32,337 nucleotides of DNA, taken from a virus. Both the position numbers and the translations under genes were made by a program. Below the pieces are notes generated by a model, which saw only the letters and a list, made by a program, of their open reading frames with translations, did no database searches and was not told the DNA's origin. Each line of letters opens with the position of its first letter. Position 1 is the first letter of the stretch. Positions 7,072 through 15,414 of this stretch are shown piece after piece. Location: the IMG/VR virus record IMGVR_UViG_3300024346_000297, positions 1 to 32,337 of that record. One strand, written 5' to 3'.

Positions 7072-7888
7072 TTAATTTCTCAATGACATCATTAGTAAGG
7101 AATGCATCTTCCACATAATGAAACACGCCCTGTTGTCTAAAATTATTTAGATATAGTTCTTTAGCATCTGTAAAATTTATTAGTAGCTGACTAAGACAAG
7201 ATTGTGGAATTGGGTCCCATCCTTGCAATGCTGGCTTTAAATGTGTAAATGTAAATGGGCTGTTTTTATTTGTAATGACGTCATCAATTCCCATTAACTT
7301 AGCGGCTATTGCGATTGATACATCTAGACTATAAAAATTCTGCATATTTTTTGGAGCAACTCTATTATACATGTTCTCCCAATTATTTGTTATAAATTCT
7401 AATAATTTAAAAAATTTAAGAGCAGCATCTGATTTTCTAAAATAACACATCCCTGAATATAGATTAGGAAGATCATTTGCCACAAACATTTTTCTATATG
7501 TGGGATTATTAATTACACGACGTTTATAATCAACTACCGACGATGTGAAAAATAAATCTCGATCGTTGACAAATTTCCATACTCTTTCAATATTATCTAA
7601 TACTAACATATCGGTATCAAATATTATAGTTTCATTGTACGGGCTTGCATGATAAAGTTTCCAACGATTCTCAACTTTCCATGTACTATTAGATGCAGCA
7701 TCGTTAAATGGAATTGGGATAATTTGATCAAATGCTGCTTGATATTTTTTAGGAACTGCATCGTTAGTGACAATACTAATATTGTTAATAGTAGGCTGTG
7801 TTGCTCGGATACTTAGAGCCAGAGCATATGCTTGTCTAATATAGTCAACATCGCTGTTTTGAGCAAGTACTAAAAAGCCCTTACTCAT
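7064..7888 (-). CDS. GT8-like glycosyltransferase, 274 aa
   Basis: The order of elements is that of a GT-A nucleotide-diphospho-sugar transferase. It has an N-terminal strand 'GFLVLAQNS' and a segment 'YALALSIRATQPT' like the opening helix of GT8 enzymes. A central 'ETIIFDTDMLVLDNI' follows, with DTD at 91-93 as the metal-binding DxD motif. A later 'NLYSGMCYFRKS' resembles the loop that follows it in such enzymes. It is a paralogue of the preceding 279-aa gene (same start pattern and same DxD setting) and overlaps it by 8 bases, with GGAG ahead of the ATG. The likely role is adding a sugar to a phage or host surface molecule. The acceptor is unknown. Confidence 0.7.
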   Translation of the reverse strand: MSKGFLVLAQNSDVDYIRQAYALALSIRATQPTINNISIVTNDAVPKKYQAAFDQIIPIPFNDAASNSTWKVENRWKLYHASPYNETIIFDTDMLVLDNIERVWKFVNDRDLFFTSSVVDYKRRVINNPTYRKMFVANDLPNLYSGMCYFRKSDAALKFFKLLEFITNNWENMYNRVAPKNMQNFYSLDVSIAIAAKLMGIDDVITNKNSPFTFTHLKPALQGWDPIPQSCLSQLLINFTDAKELYLNNFRQQGVFHYVEDAFLTNDVIEKLNV

Positions 7889-8720
7889 GTACTACTCCGT
7901 CAATGCAGCGAGTAAGACTATATTTGTTCATAACATGTACATCTAGATTACTAGTTTTAACAGCAGTATATTCACCATTATAGTTTTTCTTTTCTACTAG
8001 AAATTTTAATTTTGATTTATCTATATCTAACAATATATCTCTATCTAAAATGTAGTTCATCTTTCCAGGTAACGGGGCTGCAAAATCTTCACCCATCATA
8101 TGTATAGCAATACTAAATGCAAAGTCATTTCTAAATACTGTAGAGTCTATATTATATAACAATCTATAGTAATTCCAATTTAATTTAATATTTTTAATTA
8201 GATCAAAGAAAGCCCAAGTGGCCGTGGTCTTTTTAAAATAAAATGCAGTGGCCCAATAGAATGGAATTGAATGTTGATTTAAATATCTAAAACTACGGTC
8301 GTCGCGCCAGTTAGCTAGATCAAAACTATCGTTATATATTAAAAAATCGTTTTGATTATTCCATATATTTTTTAATGTGGGACTGCTTATAATAAAGTCA
8401 CTGTCAATAACTAGCGTCTCATCATAAGGGGACAAATGACAACAGTCGCCCCTTGATAAGTTTTTCCATGTTAGTGTTTTTGCAGCCAAAGATCCGTCAT
8501 AGAATTTTTTAGTCTGATGCGTTTCTGTCCATATTTCTATAATTTGATCAAATACTGATTCTGCGTCAGGTTGACTTTGTTTAAGCCAATTTGAGCTATC
8601 AGTGATAAGACTCACCGGAACTCCAAGGTATTCTTTTACTCGTTTGGCAGCAAACAAAGATATCTTTGCATAATCAATTTCTGCATTGTTTTGTGCAAAT
8701 ATTAAAACGCCACGTGTCAT
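7881..8720 (-). CDS. GT8-like glycosyltransferase, 279 aa
   Basis: This is a paralogue of the 274-aa gene. It begins 'MTRGVLIFAQNNAEIDYAKI', has DSD (106-108) in 'ETLVIDSDFIISSP' as the expected DxD site, and carries 'SPYDETL' in the same relative position as 'SPYNETI' in its partner. The two have diverged well beyond this core, which suggests different donors or acceptors. It is coupled to the 115-aa gene through an ATGA overlap and has no strong ribosome binding site of its own. Glycosyltransferase activity is inferred from the motif and fold pattern. Confidence 0.7.
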   Translation of the reverse strand: MTRGVLIFAQNNAEIDYAKISLFAAKRVKEYLGVPVSLITDSSNWLKQSQPDAESVFDQIIEIWTETHQTKKFYDGSLAAKTLTWKNLSRGDCCHLSPYDETLVIDSDFIISSPTLKNIWNNQNDFLIYNDSFDLANWRDDRSFRYLNQHSIPFYWATAFYFKKTTATWAFFDLIKNIKLNWNYYRLLYNIDSTVFRNDFAFSIAIHMMGEDFAAPLPGKMNYILDRDILLDIDKSKLKFLVEKKNYNGEYTAVKTSNLDVHVMNKYSLTRCIDGVVHE

Positions 8721-9064
8721 AGAGCCATTAAATCGCCAACGCGGCGTTTGGTTTTAATTTGATTATATTTTACCAAGTAGTCATTAGTTGCACTAAAATA
8801 GATAGAAATAATCTCGTCTAAAAATAATTTTAAATCGGGTATTTCTACGGGGATGTTGTTGTCGTCAAGTACTACTGCTACAGCAGTGTCTCGACCAACC
8901 AGTGTGCTGATAAATGCGATTAAGTTTCTATCAATGGTAAAACTTGCACCTTGAAAATAATAGATAAGACTTTGTTGAAATTCTTCAAGAATAACCTTGC
9001 GTTGATTGCTCAACGTGGTCATATAATTGGCTGTTTGAAATGCTTTTTCTAGTCGTTCGTCCAC
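8717..9064 (-). CDS. small conserved phage protein, 115 aa, GTG start
   Basis: The first codon is GTG, preceded by GGAGA at a suitable distance. The sequence 'RLEKAFQTANYMTTLSNQRKVI' followed by an 'FQQSLIYYFQGASFTIDRNLI' block resembles small hypothetical proteins of T4-like cyanophages. The first 35 residues look helical, and the rest alternates strands and helices. No enzymatic motif is visible. It is the first gene after the hairpin at 9077-9110 and so heads the sugar-transfer group. Its function is unknown. Confidence 0.65.
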   Translation of the reverse strand: MDERLEKAFQTANYMTTLSNQRKVILEEFQQSLIYYFQGASFTIDRNLIAFISTLVGRDTAVAVVLDDNNIPVEIPDLKLFLDEIISIYFSATNDYLVKYNQIKTKRRVGDLMAL

Positions 9065-9076
9065 GGTAATCTCCAG

Positions 9077-9110
9077 AGCTAATTACTATTGTAACTTATA
9101 GTAATTAGCT
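9077..9110 (-). terminator. 13-bp perfect inverted repeat between virion genes and sugar-transfer genes
   Basis: AGCTAATTACTAT (9077-9089) and its exact reverse complement (9098-9110) flank an 8-base loop. The repeat fills most of the 63-base gap between the 298-aa virion-like gene and the 115-aa gene. No T-run follows on the minus strand, so it is not a classic intrinsic terminator. It could be an attenuator, an RNA-processing or stability hairpin, or a protein-binding operator. Confidence 0.55.
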
Positions 9111-9127
9111 TGTCAAGAGATTTGAAG

Positions 9128-10024
9128 TTACATTCCTGACTGCGATGCAGTAGGTCCGGTGACTGATACGTTTGCGCCAGATGGGCGATATTGACTAACT
9201 ACGCTATTTAATGTACCGTCAGCATTTTCGTCAAAGTTTGGATCTCCAACGTCATTGTCCTGGAATTCAATAGTTAAAATTATTTGTGTTGATCCTGCAT
9301 CTCTACGAGCATATACATAGTATCTATTTTCTGCATACGAGCCCGACGGCGCACTTTTTTGACCAATTAATTGATTAGATGTTGTAAGATCAAACCATCC
9401 AAGTGCTGAACCAGTTGCACTTGCTCCAGTAACCGTTGTTTGAGTATAATCCATAACAAATTCACCCATTTGACTAAACATTGTATCCCAGGTAGTATTC
9501 TTGCTACTGGCAGTGCCGCCGGATCTATTAGCGGATACACGAATCTTGCCGCCTGCATTAAAAAAATATCTCATATCATCAGCAGTACTTGACACTGTTA
9601 CAGTGTGCGTAAGAGTTCCGTTCCATGCTGTTGAACGAGATCCGGTAATTAATCCTTCACTAGAAAATTGTGCAGAGCCGATTAAGAATTTATCCGATGT
9701 TATAGTATTTGAAAATAAATTAAATTGATTACGTAATGCTTCGGTGATTGAAATTCCGCTTGCTGGAAGTAATAAATTTGAACCGTCTGTTGCACTACTA
9801 GTACCTATTGTGCTGCCAGTTTGATGCTGACGAGCTTTTACCATATCATTTCTCAATGCAACCCACTGTGCTGCTGAGATTGTTGAGCCTGCAGTTACTG
9901 CCGGTGAAGTTACGGCCTGCCCGTAGCCAGTTTGACCTGATCCAGTACCAAAAACTAAATCTACTTTAGCCTTAATAGTATCATAGTCTGCCTTTTCAAT
10001 TAATGAGCCTACACCTGCTGACAT
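9128..10024 (-). CDS. probable virion structural (tail/fibre-associated) protein, 298 aa
   Basis: The N-terminus ('GSLIEKADYDTIKAKVDLVFG', then 'GYGQAVTSPAV' and 'ISAAQWVALRNDMVKARQHQ') resembles a structural protein family I recall from T4-like marine phages. The remainder is rich in S, T, G and N with alternating short strands, as in fibre or adhesin beta domains. It is the last gene of the fibre group, 10 bases after the 496-aa fibre gene, with AAGGGA upstream of its ATG. It may be a fibre tip, an adhesin or a chaperone, and the sequence does not decide between them. Confidence 0.55.
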   Translation of the reverse strand: MSAGVGSLIEKADYDTIKAKVDLVFGTGSGQTGYGQAVTSPAVTAGSTISAAQWVALRNDMVKARQHQTGSTIGTSSATDGSNLLLPASGISITEALRNQFNLFSNTITSDKFLIGSAQFSSEGLITGSRSTAWNGTLTHTVTVSSTADDMRYFFNAGGKIRVSANRSGGTASSKNTTWDTMFSQMGEFVMDYTQTTVTGASATGSALGWFDLTTSNQLIGQKSAPSGSYAENRYYVYARRDAGSTQIILTIEFQDNDVGDPNFDENADGTLNSVVSQYRPSGANVSVTGPTASQSGM

Positions 10025-10034
10025 GTTTTATCCC

Positions 10035-11525
10035 TTATAATACCAATGCTTCGACTAGCTTGACGCCAGTATCATCATTGCTTTCTAATGCTATTGCAAA
10101 TACATCATTTGAGTGATGTACTCCTACACTTGCACAACCGTCATTTGCTGCAATTAGATTGTCGCCTTTGCGAACGGACCCAATTACTTTAACTGGTACA
10201 CGACCTTTAAGTGCAATATATGTTCCGCCTTCTAATGCACTATTCATCATGTAGGCTGGATTAGCAGAAACAACACCGACTGCACGTTTGCCCCATGAGC
10301 TAGCTGTTACTTCTTTTTCACCGCCAACAACAACCACTGTGCCCGGTTCATACTCTGAATCTGCAAGGTATTTTTCTGCCAAGTCAGCATATCTAGCTTG
10401 GGCAGCAATACCTTGGAATACGTTTGCTGTTAAATCCCCGTTATTATCTCTAGCTGCAATCGTATTAATACCTGCTGAAGCAGTTGCTGTACGATAAATT
10501 CCGCCCACATTAAGAGAGTCAGCTTGAGACGCTGGACCAACAAACGAGTTTGCAAAAATTGTTGCATATTTAAAGTCTGATGATCCGATGTTAGATGTAC
10601 CGTTTGCTCCCGGCAGTATATTATTACCAGATAATGTTAGTGGTGTTCTAACAGTTCCTGATGTTGTTTGGAACGACATCAACGCTGTTGCAGATTTAAA
10701 TACTGGATTACTGCTAGTAATATTAACCGTTAGTGTATCAACGCCAGCGCCACTTGTTCCGCCAACTGTAAATCCGCCATTATTAAATAACGCAGGAGTA
10801 ATGGCAGGTGTAAAATTATAATTTAAAATACCAAGGAAATCACTAGCAGGATAGCCACCTAATCTAAGTGCATTAGTTGCTGTTCCATGGAATAATTCAG
10901 TTGCTGTAGTTGTTACGCCGGTTTCGTTGTTTGTATCTGCTAGAGTAATACCAGCTTTGATAATCCCAAAACCCGGAATGCTGTTGCCTGGAAGAGCATC
11001 ATTTATTACAAAGGACGTTCTAGAAATAATATAGATAGTAGTACCATCAACAATTGCTTGAATAATTGGTTTTGGGGCTCCGCCGACGGCTGTTACACTA
11101 CGAGATTTCATCTGTGTAGTACCACTGCCTGTTACACCTTGAGGGCCAACTAGGATAAATTCAGTACCAGAAAATGCGTATAATTGATCATTAGCGTTAT
11201 CCCACCAAAAGTCGCCTTCAGTTAATGATGTAGGAGCAGTGCCGCCAATTTCTGCGCCGCCTGTTGTGCGCCAATTAATGCCGTCATAAAATTTTAATTT
11301 CTTAAGACTGCTGTCAAACCAAATTTGGCCGGATATCTTACGATCAGGGCCGTTAGGTCCTGCACTAGAAAAGTGCTCTAACAAATGTAGGAAATTTTCG
11401 TTTTGAACTTCACCGTATCCAGCATAATTTTTGCCGATAAGTTTAATATCGAGCGTATTATCGATGGTACCGTCTTCAACGACGGTTAGTGTTGTTCCAT
11501 TATATCTATCAATGCTATACGACAT
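10035..11525 (-). CDS. tail fibre protein with C-terminal ADLAE/peptidase-G2-like domain, 496 aa
   Basis: Residues 1 to about 130 form a domain shared with the two neighbouring fibre proteins. Its marks are 'LIGKNYAGYGE', 'ENFLHLLEHF', 'GQIWFD', 'LKFYDG' and 'EGDFWWD', ending 'ILVGPQ'. The middle is low-complexity and beta-rich. From about residue 375 the segment 'ARYADLAEKYLADSEYEPG' opens a C-terminal domain that is common at the ends of phage fibres. It continues through 'GVVSANPAYMMNSALEGG' and 'LKGRVPVKVIGSVRKGD'. Related domains are described as intramolecular chaperone or auto-processing (peptidase G2-like) domains. It has GGGG ahead of its ATG and a late-promoter-like site 21 bases upstream. 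Confidence 0.8.
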   Translation of the reverse strand: MSYSIDRYNGTTLTVVEDGTIDNTLDIKLIGKNYAGYGEVQNENFLHLLEHFSSAGPNGPDRKISGQIWFDSSLKKLKFYDGINWRTTGGAEIGGTAPTSLTEGDFWWDNANDQLYAFSGTEFILVGPQGVTGSGTTQMKSRSVTAVGGAPKPIIQAIVDGTTIYIISRTSFVINDALPGNSIPGFGIIKAGITLADTNNETGVTTTATELFHGTATNALRLGGYPASDFLGILNYNFTPAITPALFNNGGFTVGGTSGAGVDTLTVNITSSNPVFKSATALMSFQTTSGTVRTPLTLSGNNILPGANGTSNIGSSDFKYATIFANSFVGPASQADSLNVGGIYRTATASAGINTIAARDNNGDLTANVFQGIAAQARYADLAEKYLADSEYEPGTVVVVGGEKEVTASSWGKRAVGVVSANPAYMMNSALEGGTYIALKGRVPVKVIGSVRKGDNLIAANDGCASVGVHHSNDVFAIALESNDDTGVKLVEALVL

Positions 11526-11546
11526 TCGATCTACCCCTTAACTATT

Positions 11547-11555
11547 AGTATTTAG
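11547..11555 (-). promoter_or_regulatory. T4-late-promoter-like site (CTAAATACT)
   Basis: On the minus strand this reads CTAAATACT, close to the T4 late consensus TATAAATA (core TAAATA identical). It lies 21 bases before the ATG of the 496-aa fibre gene, inside one of the few true gaps of the virion operon. The same nine bases occur before the gp6 gene at almost the same distance. Promoter activity is inferred. Confidence 0.45.
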
Positions 11556-11563
11556 TTTTAAAT

Positions 11564-12682
11564 TCAATTTAAATCTACCCATGCGCCTGCTGCATATGCT
11601 TGAATTTTATCTGTTGTTGTGTTATAAATTAACTCACCGTTATTTCCACTGGTCATAGCTCTTGCATCACGATTAACAGTTGTGTATTTTGGAAGCTGTA
11701 ACTGTGTAGATGCTCTAAACCCGCCTGTTACATCTAGTGTATATGTAGGAGTATTATTAAAAATACCAACTTTACTGTTTTCGTCTACTAGTATTGCATT
11801 TACAATAGTACCAGCTGTATTCTTAACTTTAAGTAAAAAATTCTGATAGGTGCCAGTTAGACCAGCACATACTATCTGAAAAGAATTAGGAGTAACTCTG
11901 ATATCAGTTTCAGAACCTGCACCTAATTTAAGTGGCTGATCGTTTAGGATTGTTAGTGTACCAGCACTTCCTAAGGAAGAAATTGTTGAATTTCCAAGGG
12001 TTGATACAAAACTACTGGCTGGTTTAAGTACGTTTCCGTCACGTAATGCATCGGCTGCAGAAGCAGTAACACGGAATTTTTGACCTGATAATGTGCTTTG
12101 ATTAAATCCTGGGCCAATTTCTCCAGTAAATCCTCCTATTCCGGCAGTGCCGTCACGAGGAGTAAATGGTATAGGGTCTCTGCTGAATATACCAAGTAAT
12201 GTTTGAGCAACCCACAGTTTAACAATTACTCTCGGAGCATTATTAGTGTCATAAATAGTATCAACTTCAAAACCAGATATCCCCTGGCTAGATTTATATA
12301 TTGGACCTGCTAATACCCTATTACTGCCTGTATAAAAGTGTAATTGATTCTCAGCACTGTTAATCCAAAAGTCTCCTTGAATAGCAGTTGTTGGGGCGGT
12401 ACCTGAAACTATAGGACCGCTTCCGTTCTTAAAACCAAGTCCGTCATATACTTTTAATCTGTTTTCACTGGTGTCAAACCATAGTTGTCCAGCTAATGGG
12501 TTATTAGGTTGACTAGTACTAGCAAAATTTTCAAGTATCTTTACAAAATTTTCATTAATGAATTCTCCGTATCCGGATACATTTTTACCGATGAGGGTAA
12601 TATCTGTTGCTGTTTGATCTATTGCACTGTCAATGACTTCAGTGATTAGAGACCCATCAGTTTTGTTAATCTTATAAGTCAT
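11564..12682 (-). CDS. tail fibre protein, 372 aa
   Basis: It shares the N-terminal anchor domain with the 496- and 697-aa fibres: 'LIGKNVSGYGE', 'ENFVKILENF', 'GQLWFD', 'LKVYDG' and 'QGDFWINSAENQL'. A later 'VGIFNNTPTYTLDVTGGF' matches the VGI...P...LxVTG repeat typical of phage fibre shafts. The last 45 residues ('GELIYNTTTDKIQAYAAG') look like a small terminal cap. It has neither the collar domain nor the ADLAE domain of its paralogues, so its receptor-facing end is different. The ATG shares one base with the stop of the 697-aa gene, with TAGGA upstream. Confidence 0.75.
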   Translation of the reverse strand: MTYKINKTDGSLITEVIDSAIDQTATDITLIGKNVSGYGEFINENFVKILENFASTSQPNNPLAGQLWFDTSENRLKVYDGLGFKNGSGPIVSGTAPTTAIQGDFWINSAENQLHFYTGSNRVLAGPIYKSSQGISGFEVDTIYDTNNAPRVIVKLWVAQTLLGIFSRDPIPFTPRDGTAGIGGFTGEIGPGFNQSTLSGQKFRVTASAADALRDGNVLKPASSFVSTLGNSTISSLGSAGTLTILNDQPLKLGAGSETDIRVTPNSFQIVCAGLTGTYQNFLLKVKNTAGTIVNAILVDENSKVGIFNNTPTYTLDVTGGFRASTQLQLPKYTTVNRDARAMTSGNNGELIYNTTTDKIQAYAAGAWVDLN

Positions 12683-14775
12683 TATATAATCCTACCAGTA
12701 AAGATGATGTAATTAATTGTCAAGTACGGATTCATTGTGTTAAAAGGAACTGCTAATGAACCTGACGTTTGTATAGGACCGCTGTTAGTTAAGTACTGAC
12801 CGGCGGCAGCAGCGGTTGCTCCTAGACCGCTTGATGCATCTGTATCGTCAGGAGCACCTGGTGTATTTCTAAATGCATAGTATTGGCCGCTGGCATTTCC
12901 TTGCAGATTATGTCTGTGTTGTGGAAGATTATTCACAGTTAGTGTTTTATCTTCAGCACCATTAGACATACCAACAGTGTCAGCAGTAACTGAAGTAACT
13001 CTATCAGCTGCTGGGTCAATTGTTGAATTAGATGTTAGTCCAGTTGGTAATAATGGAACAACGGTACCGTTGTTCATACTGTCTTTACCTAGTGGAAATC
13101 TTCCTCTTAGGTCAGGTACTGCAAATGTTGAAACTCCTACTATATCCACTAGCGGTTTATAAGTGTATTCAATTGCTGCAAATAATTCCGGATATGAAGA
13201 AATTAACTGCTCGCTACCATCGCATAACAAATATCCATTAGGAACTGTAATTCCAGCAAATGGTAATATTGCGCCTGCTGGTACTGTTGCCACGTTTGAT
13301 AAGAATGTTTGCTTGTTAGTTTTTCTTAAACCTGTTCCAATTCTATTGATAATAAGTTCATCAGTAGCAGTTGAGTCAATTACTGAAGTTTTAGTATTAA
13401 TAAAGTCTGAGCTAAGAACTGTTGTGAACGTTGCAACACCGCCAACTTGTGTCCCAGTAAAGCTAATAGCATTACTGGTCATATCTCCTTGCAATTGAAA
13501 TACAGTTGGACTAGCTAATCTAGTTGCTGTACCAGTTACTGATCCCGAAAGTTGCCCAACAAATGTTCCATTAAATGTAGTTGCATTAATTGTAGTTGCA
13601 GTTATTGCTCCTGAAGATACAATTGCTCCAGTAACAGTTAGTGCTCCGGTAGATGCAGTTCCTGCAACTACTATATTTTGTCCTACTTGTAGATTTTTTG
13701 TAACGGCCACGCCGCCTGCAGTTTGTAAACTGCCAGTGATTAAATTAGTAGCATTAGCAGTGCCAGCAATCAATATGCTGTCGCTTGCTGTGATTTTTCC
13801 AGTTACCTGTAATGACTCTGTCGGATTTGAGTTGTTAATTCCAACTTTTGATCCAGACACCGTAATAACATCTCTGTCTGCACCACTTTCTTTAACTCTG
13901 ATAAAAATACTTGAGCCTTCAATCTTATTATATAAGATAGATTCTCCTACTTGACTAGTAGTCAAAGATGTTGCTAAGTCCGATCCTACAGTAATTCCTG
14001 AATTATTTCGTATGCTTAAACCATAATTAGTAACACTGGCAACATCACTTCTTAGAAAATTTGCAGCAGCAACTGAATTATTTCCCACTAACAGACTATT
14101 AGCAGTTTCAGCAGTACCCCATAATTTGTTAAGTACGGTGCCACTGCCATTGAAGTCTTTAGTAGAAATGTTGATGCCTTGCTTAATTGTTGCAAAACCT
14201 TGAATAGTAATTTTCGGAGTAAATGCGTCTTTACTAATAATTGCTACAATTTCGTCAGCTACTACTAGACTGATCACAGTATGACCAATACCAATAGGTG
14301 CTGTAGTGTCAATTATTGTTTCAATTTTTGGACCTGTTTGGGTACCTTCACTGAATTGTGGTCCTACAAGAATCCAACTAGCGCCAGACCATAGAGATAG
14401 TTGCTGGTTCGATGTGTCTACCCATAGATCACCAAGGACTGCTGTATCGGCACCAGGAGCACTAATTGATTTTTTAACATTGCCAGCAGCTACAAATCGT
14501 GTACCATCAAATACTTTTAATTGGGGCTGCGGTGGAACAGAATTAGATCCAGTATCATACCAAATTTGTCCCTTAACTGGGTTTTGCGGTTGAATGGGTC
14601 TAGCAAAATTTTCCAGCAAGTGAAGAAAATTTTCAGCAATAAATTGCGAATAACCAGTATAATTCTTTCCAACAAATGTTAAACTAGTCTGTTCATTAAG
14701 CTCTTGATCATCAACAGTGAGAGGAATACGAGGATCTGAATTTGCTGGGTCGGTAAAATTAATGTTATATGACAT
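12682..14775 (-). CDS. tail fibre with gp12-type collar domain, 697 aa
   Basis: The N-terminal ~140 residues are the anchor domain shared with the two other fibres ('FVGKNYTGYSQ', 'ENFLHLLENF', 'GQIWYD', 'LGDLWVD'). The middle holds short beta repeats, including 'VGINNSNPTESLQVTG' and an alanine/threonine/glycine-rich shaft. From V498 to the end is a phage tail collar domain (the T4 gp12 type). It starts 'VPAGAILPFAG', has 'GYLLCDGS' and 'VPDLRGRFPLG', a metal-binding-like HRH (620-622), and ends 'MNPYLTINYIIFTG'. In T4, gp12 trimers carry this domain and bind lipopolysaccharide. Here it is fused to the anchor domain, so it is not a simple gp12 homologue. The gene is coupled to its neighbours by one-base overlaps on both sides. 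Confidence 0.85.
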   Translation of the reverse strand: MSYNINFTDPANSDPRIPLTVDDQELNEQTSLTFVGKNYTGYSQFIAENFLHLLENFARPIQPQNPVKGQIWYDTGSNSVPPQPQLKVFDGTRFVAAGNVKKSISAPGADTAVLGDLWVDTSNQQLSLWSGASWILVGPQFSEGTQTGPKIETIIDTTAPIGIGHTVISLVVADEIVAIISKDAFTPKITIQGFATIKQGINISTKDFNGSGTVLNKLWGTAETANSLLVGNNSVAAANFLRSDVASVTNYGLSIRNNSGITVGSDLATSLTTSQVGESILYNKIEGSSIFIRVKESGADRDVITVSGSKVGINNSNPTESLQVTGKITASDSILIAGTANATNLITGSLQTAGGVAVTKNLQVGQNIVVAGTASTGALTVTGAIVSSGAITATTINATTFNGTFVGQLSGSVTGTATRLASPTVFQLQGDMTSNAISFTGTQVGGVATFTTVLSSDFINTKTSVIDSTATDELIINRIGTGLRKTNKQTFLSNVATVPAGAILPFAGITVPNGYLLCDGSEQLISSYPELFAAIEYTYKPLVDIVGVSTFAVPDLRGRFPLGKDSMNNGTVVPLLPTGLTSNSTIDPAADRVTSVTADTVGMSNGAEDKTLTVNNLPQHRHNLQGNASGQYYAFRNTPGAPDDTDASSGLGATAAAAGQYLTNSGPIQTSGSLAVPFNTMNPYLTINYIIFTGRII

Positions 14776-15386
14776 TATGCAACCTCACTTAATCCAGAGA
14801 GACTTTGTATACGCACTGTATAGTCAACTTGTATCAAACGATTTAAACTCTTCTGAACAGGGTGAAAAATAACGTGGGTTAAGAGTTTACCATTACCCGA
14901 TGGACTATATGATCGTAATCCTAATTCATCAAATACAAACTCTGAATTATTATTAGTTGTGTTATCAAATGCATCCTGTCCTTGAGGCTCACCGTAGTCA
15001 AGTAAACAGGTAATAAACACATCAGTGTAGTTTGTACCAGTTACATGTCGAGTTTCAATCTTGTTTCTTACAGGATCTAAATTAGTTACTGAGCGATCAT
15101 CTATTACTTTACTGTAGGTCTCACTGTATAATGTAGCACTTGTACCTGTTGAATTTGGCGTTAAGTAGGTAATAATACCTGTAGGATCTACAGTTGTACC
15201 ACCGTTACCAAAGGCAATTTCATAGATAAATCCTTGCCCGGCATTGGCAATACTTTCTGCCAGCGCAACGCTCATATTTTCGTAGTGTATAGCATTACGT
15301 TTATTAATGAAAACCTCTTGGGTTCTAGGGTCATATATTTTAATATGTCCCTCTATGTGAATTCCTGATAAGTCTTTACCTTGCAT
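14775..15386 (-). CDS. virion structural protein, probably baseplate/fibre attachment, 203 aa
   Basis: 'GHIKIYDPRTQEVFINKRNA' followed by 'IHYENMSVALAESIA' and 'IAFGNGGTTVDPTGIITYL' is a pattern I recall from virion proteins of T4-like marine phages. No catalytic motif is seen. It lies between the 4473-aa baseplate protein and the fibres, the place where T4 has gp8, but it is shorter than T4 gp8 (334 aa) and I see no clear similarity to it. A connector between baseplate and fibres is a reasonable guess. It starts with ATG after GAGAG, and a late-promoter-like site lies 20 bases upstream. Confidence 0.65.
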   Translation of the reverse strand: MQGKDLSGIHIEGHIKIYDPRTQEVFINKRNAIHYENMSVALAESIANAGQGFIYEIAFGNGGTTVDPTGIITYLTPNSTGTSATLYSETYSKVIDDRSVTNLDPVRNKIETRHVTGTNYTDVFITCLLDYGEPQGQDAFDNTTNNNSEFVFDELGLRSYSPSGNGKLLTHVIFHPVQKSLNRLIQVDYTVRIQSLSGLSEVA

Positions 15387-15406
15387 ATTGATCTCTCATT
15401 GTTTAT

Positions 15407-15414
15407 TATTTATC
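15407..15414 (-). promoter_or_regulatory. T4-late-promoter-like site (GATAAATA)
   Basis: The minus strand reads GATAAATA, seven of eight matches to the T4 late consensus TATAAATA. It is 20 bases upstream of the 203-aa gene start and overlaps the TAA stop codon of the 4473-aa gene, which lies within the octamer. Spacing and setting match two other candidate sites in the window. Activity is inferred. Confidence 0.5.

Noticed and set aside
4476-8720. Anti-phage defence or anti-defence island
   Set aside because: The cluster looks like glycosyltransferases next to fibre genes; no nuclease, toxin, NTPase or signalling-nucleotide motif is present.
13163-13498. 111-aa plus-strand open frame and its neighbours inside the 697-aa fibre gene
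   Set aside because: Repetitive, low-complexity fibre DNA produces open antisense frames by composition; no family is recognisable.
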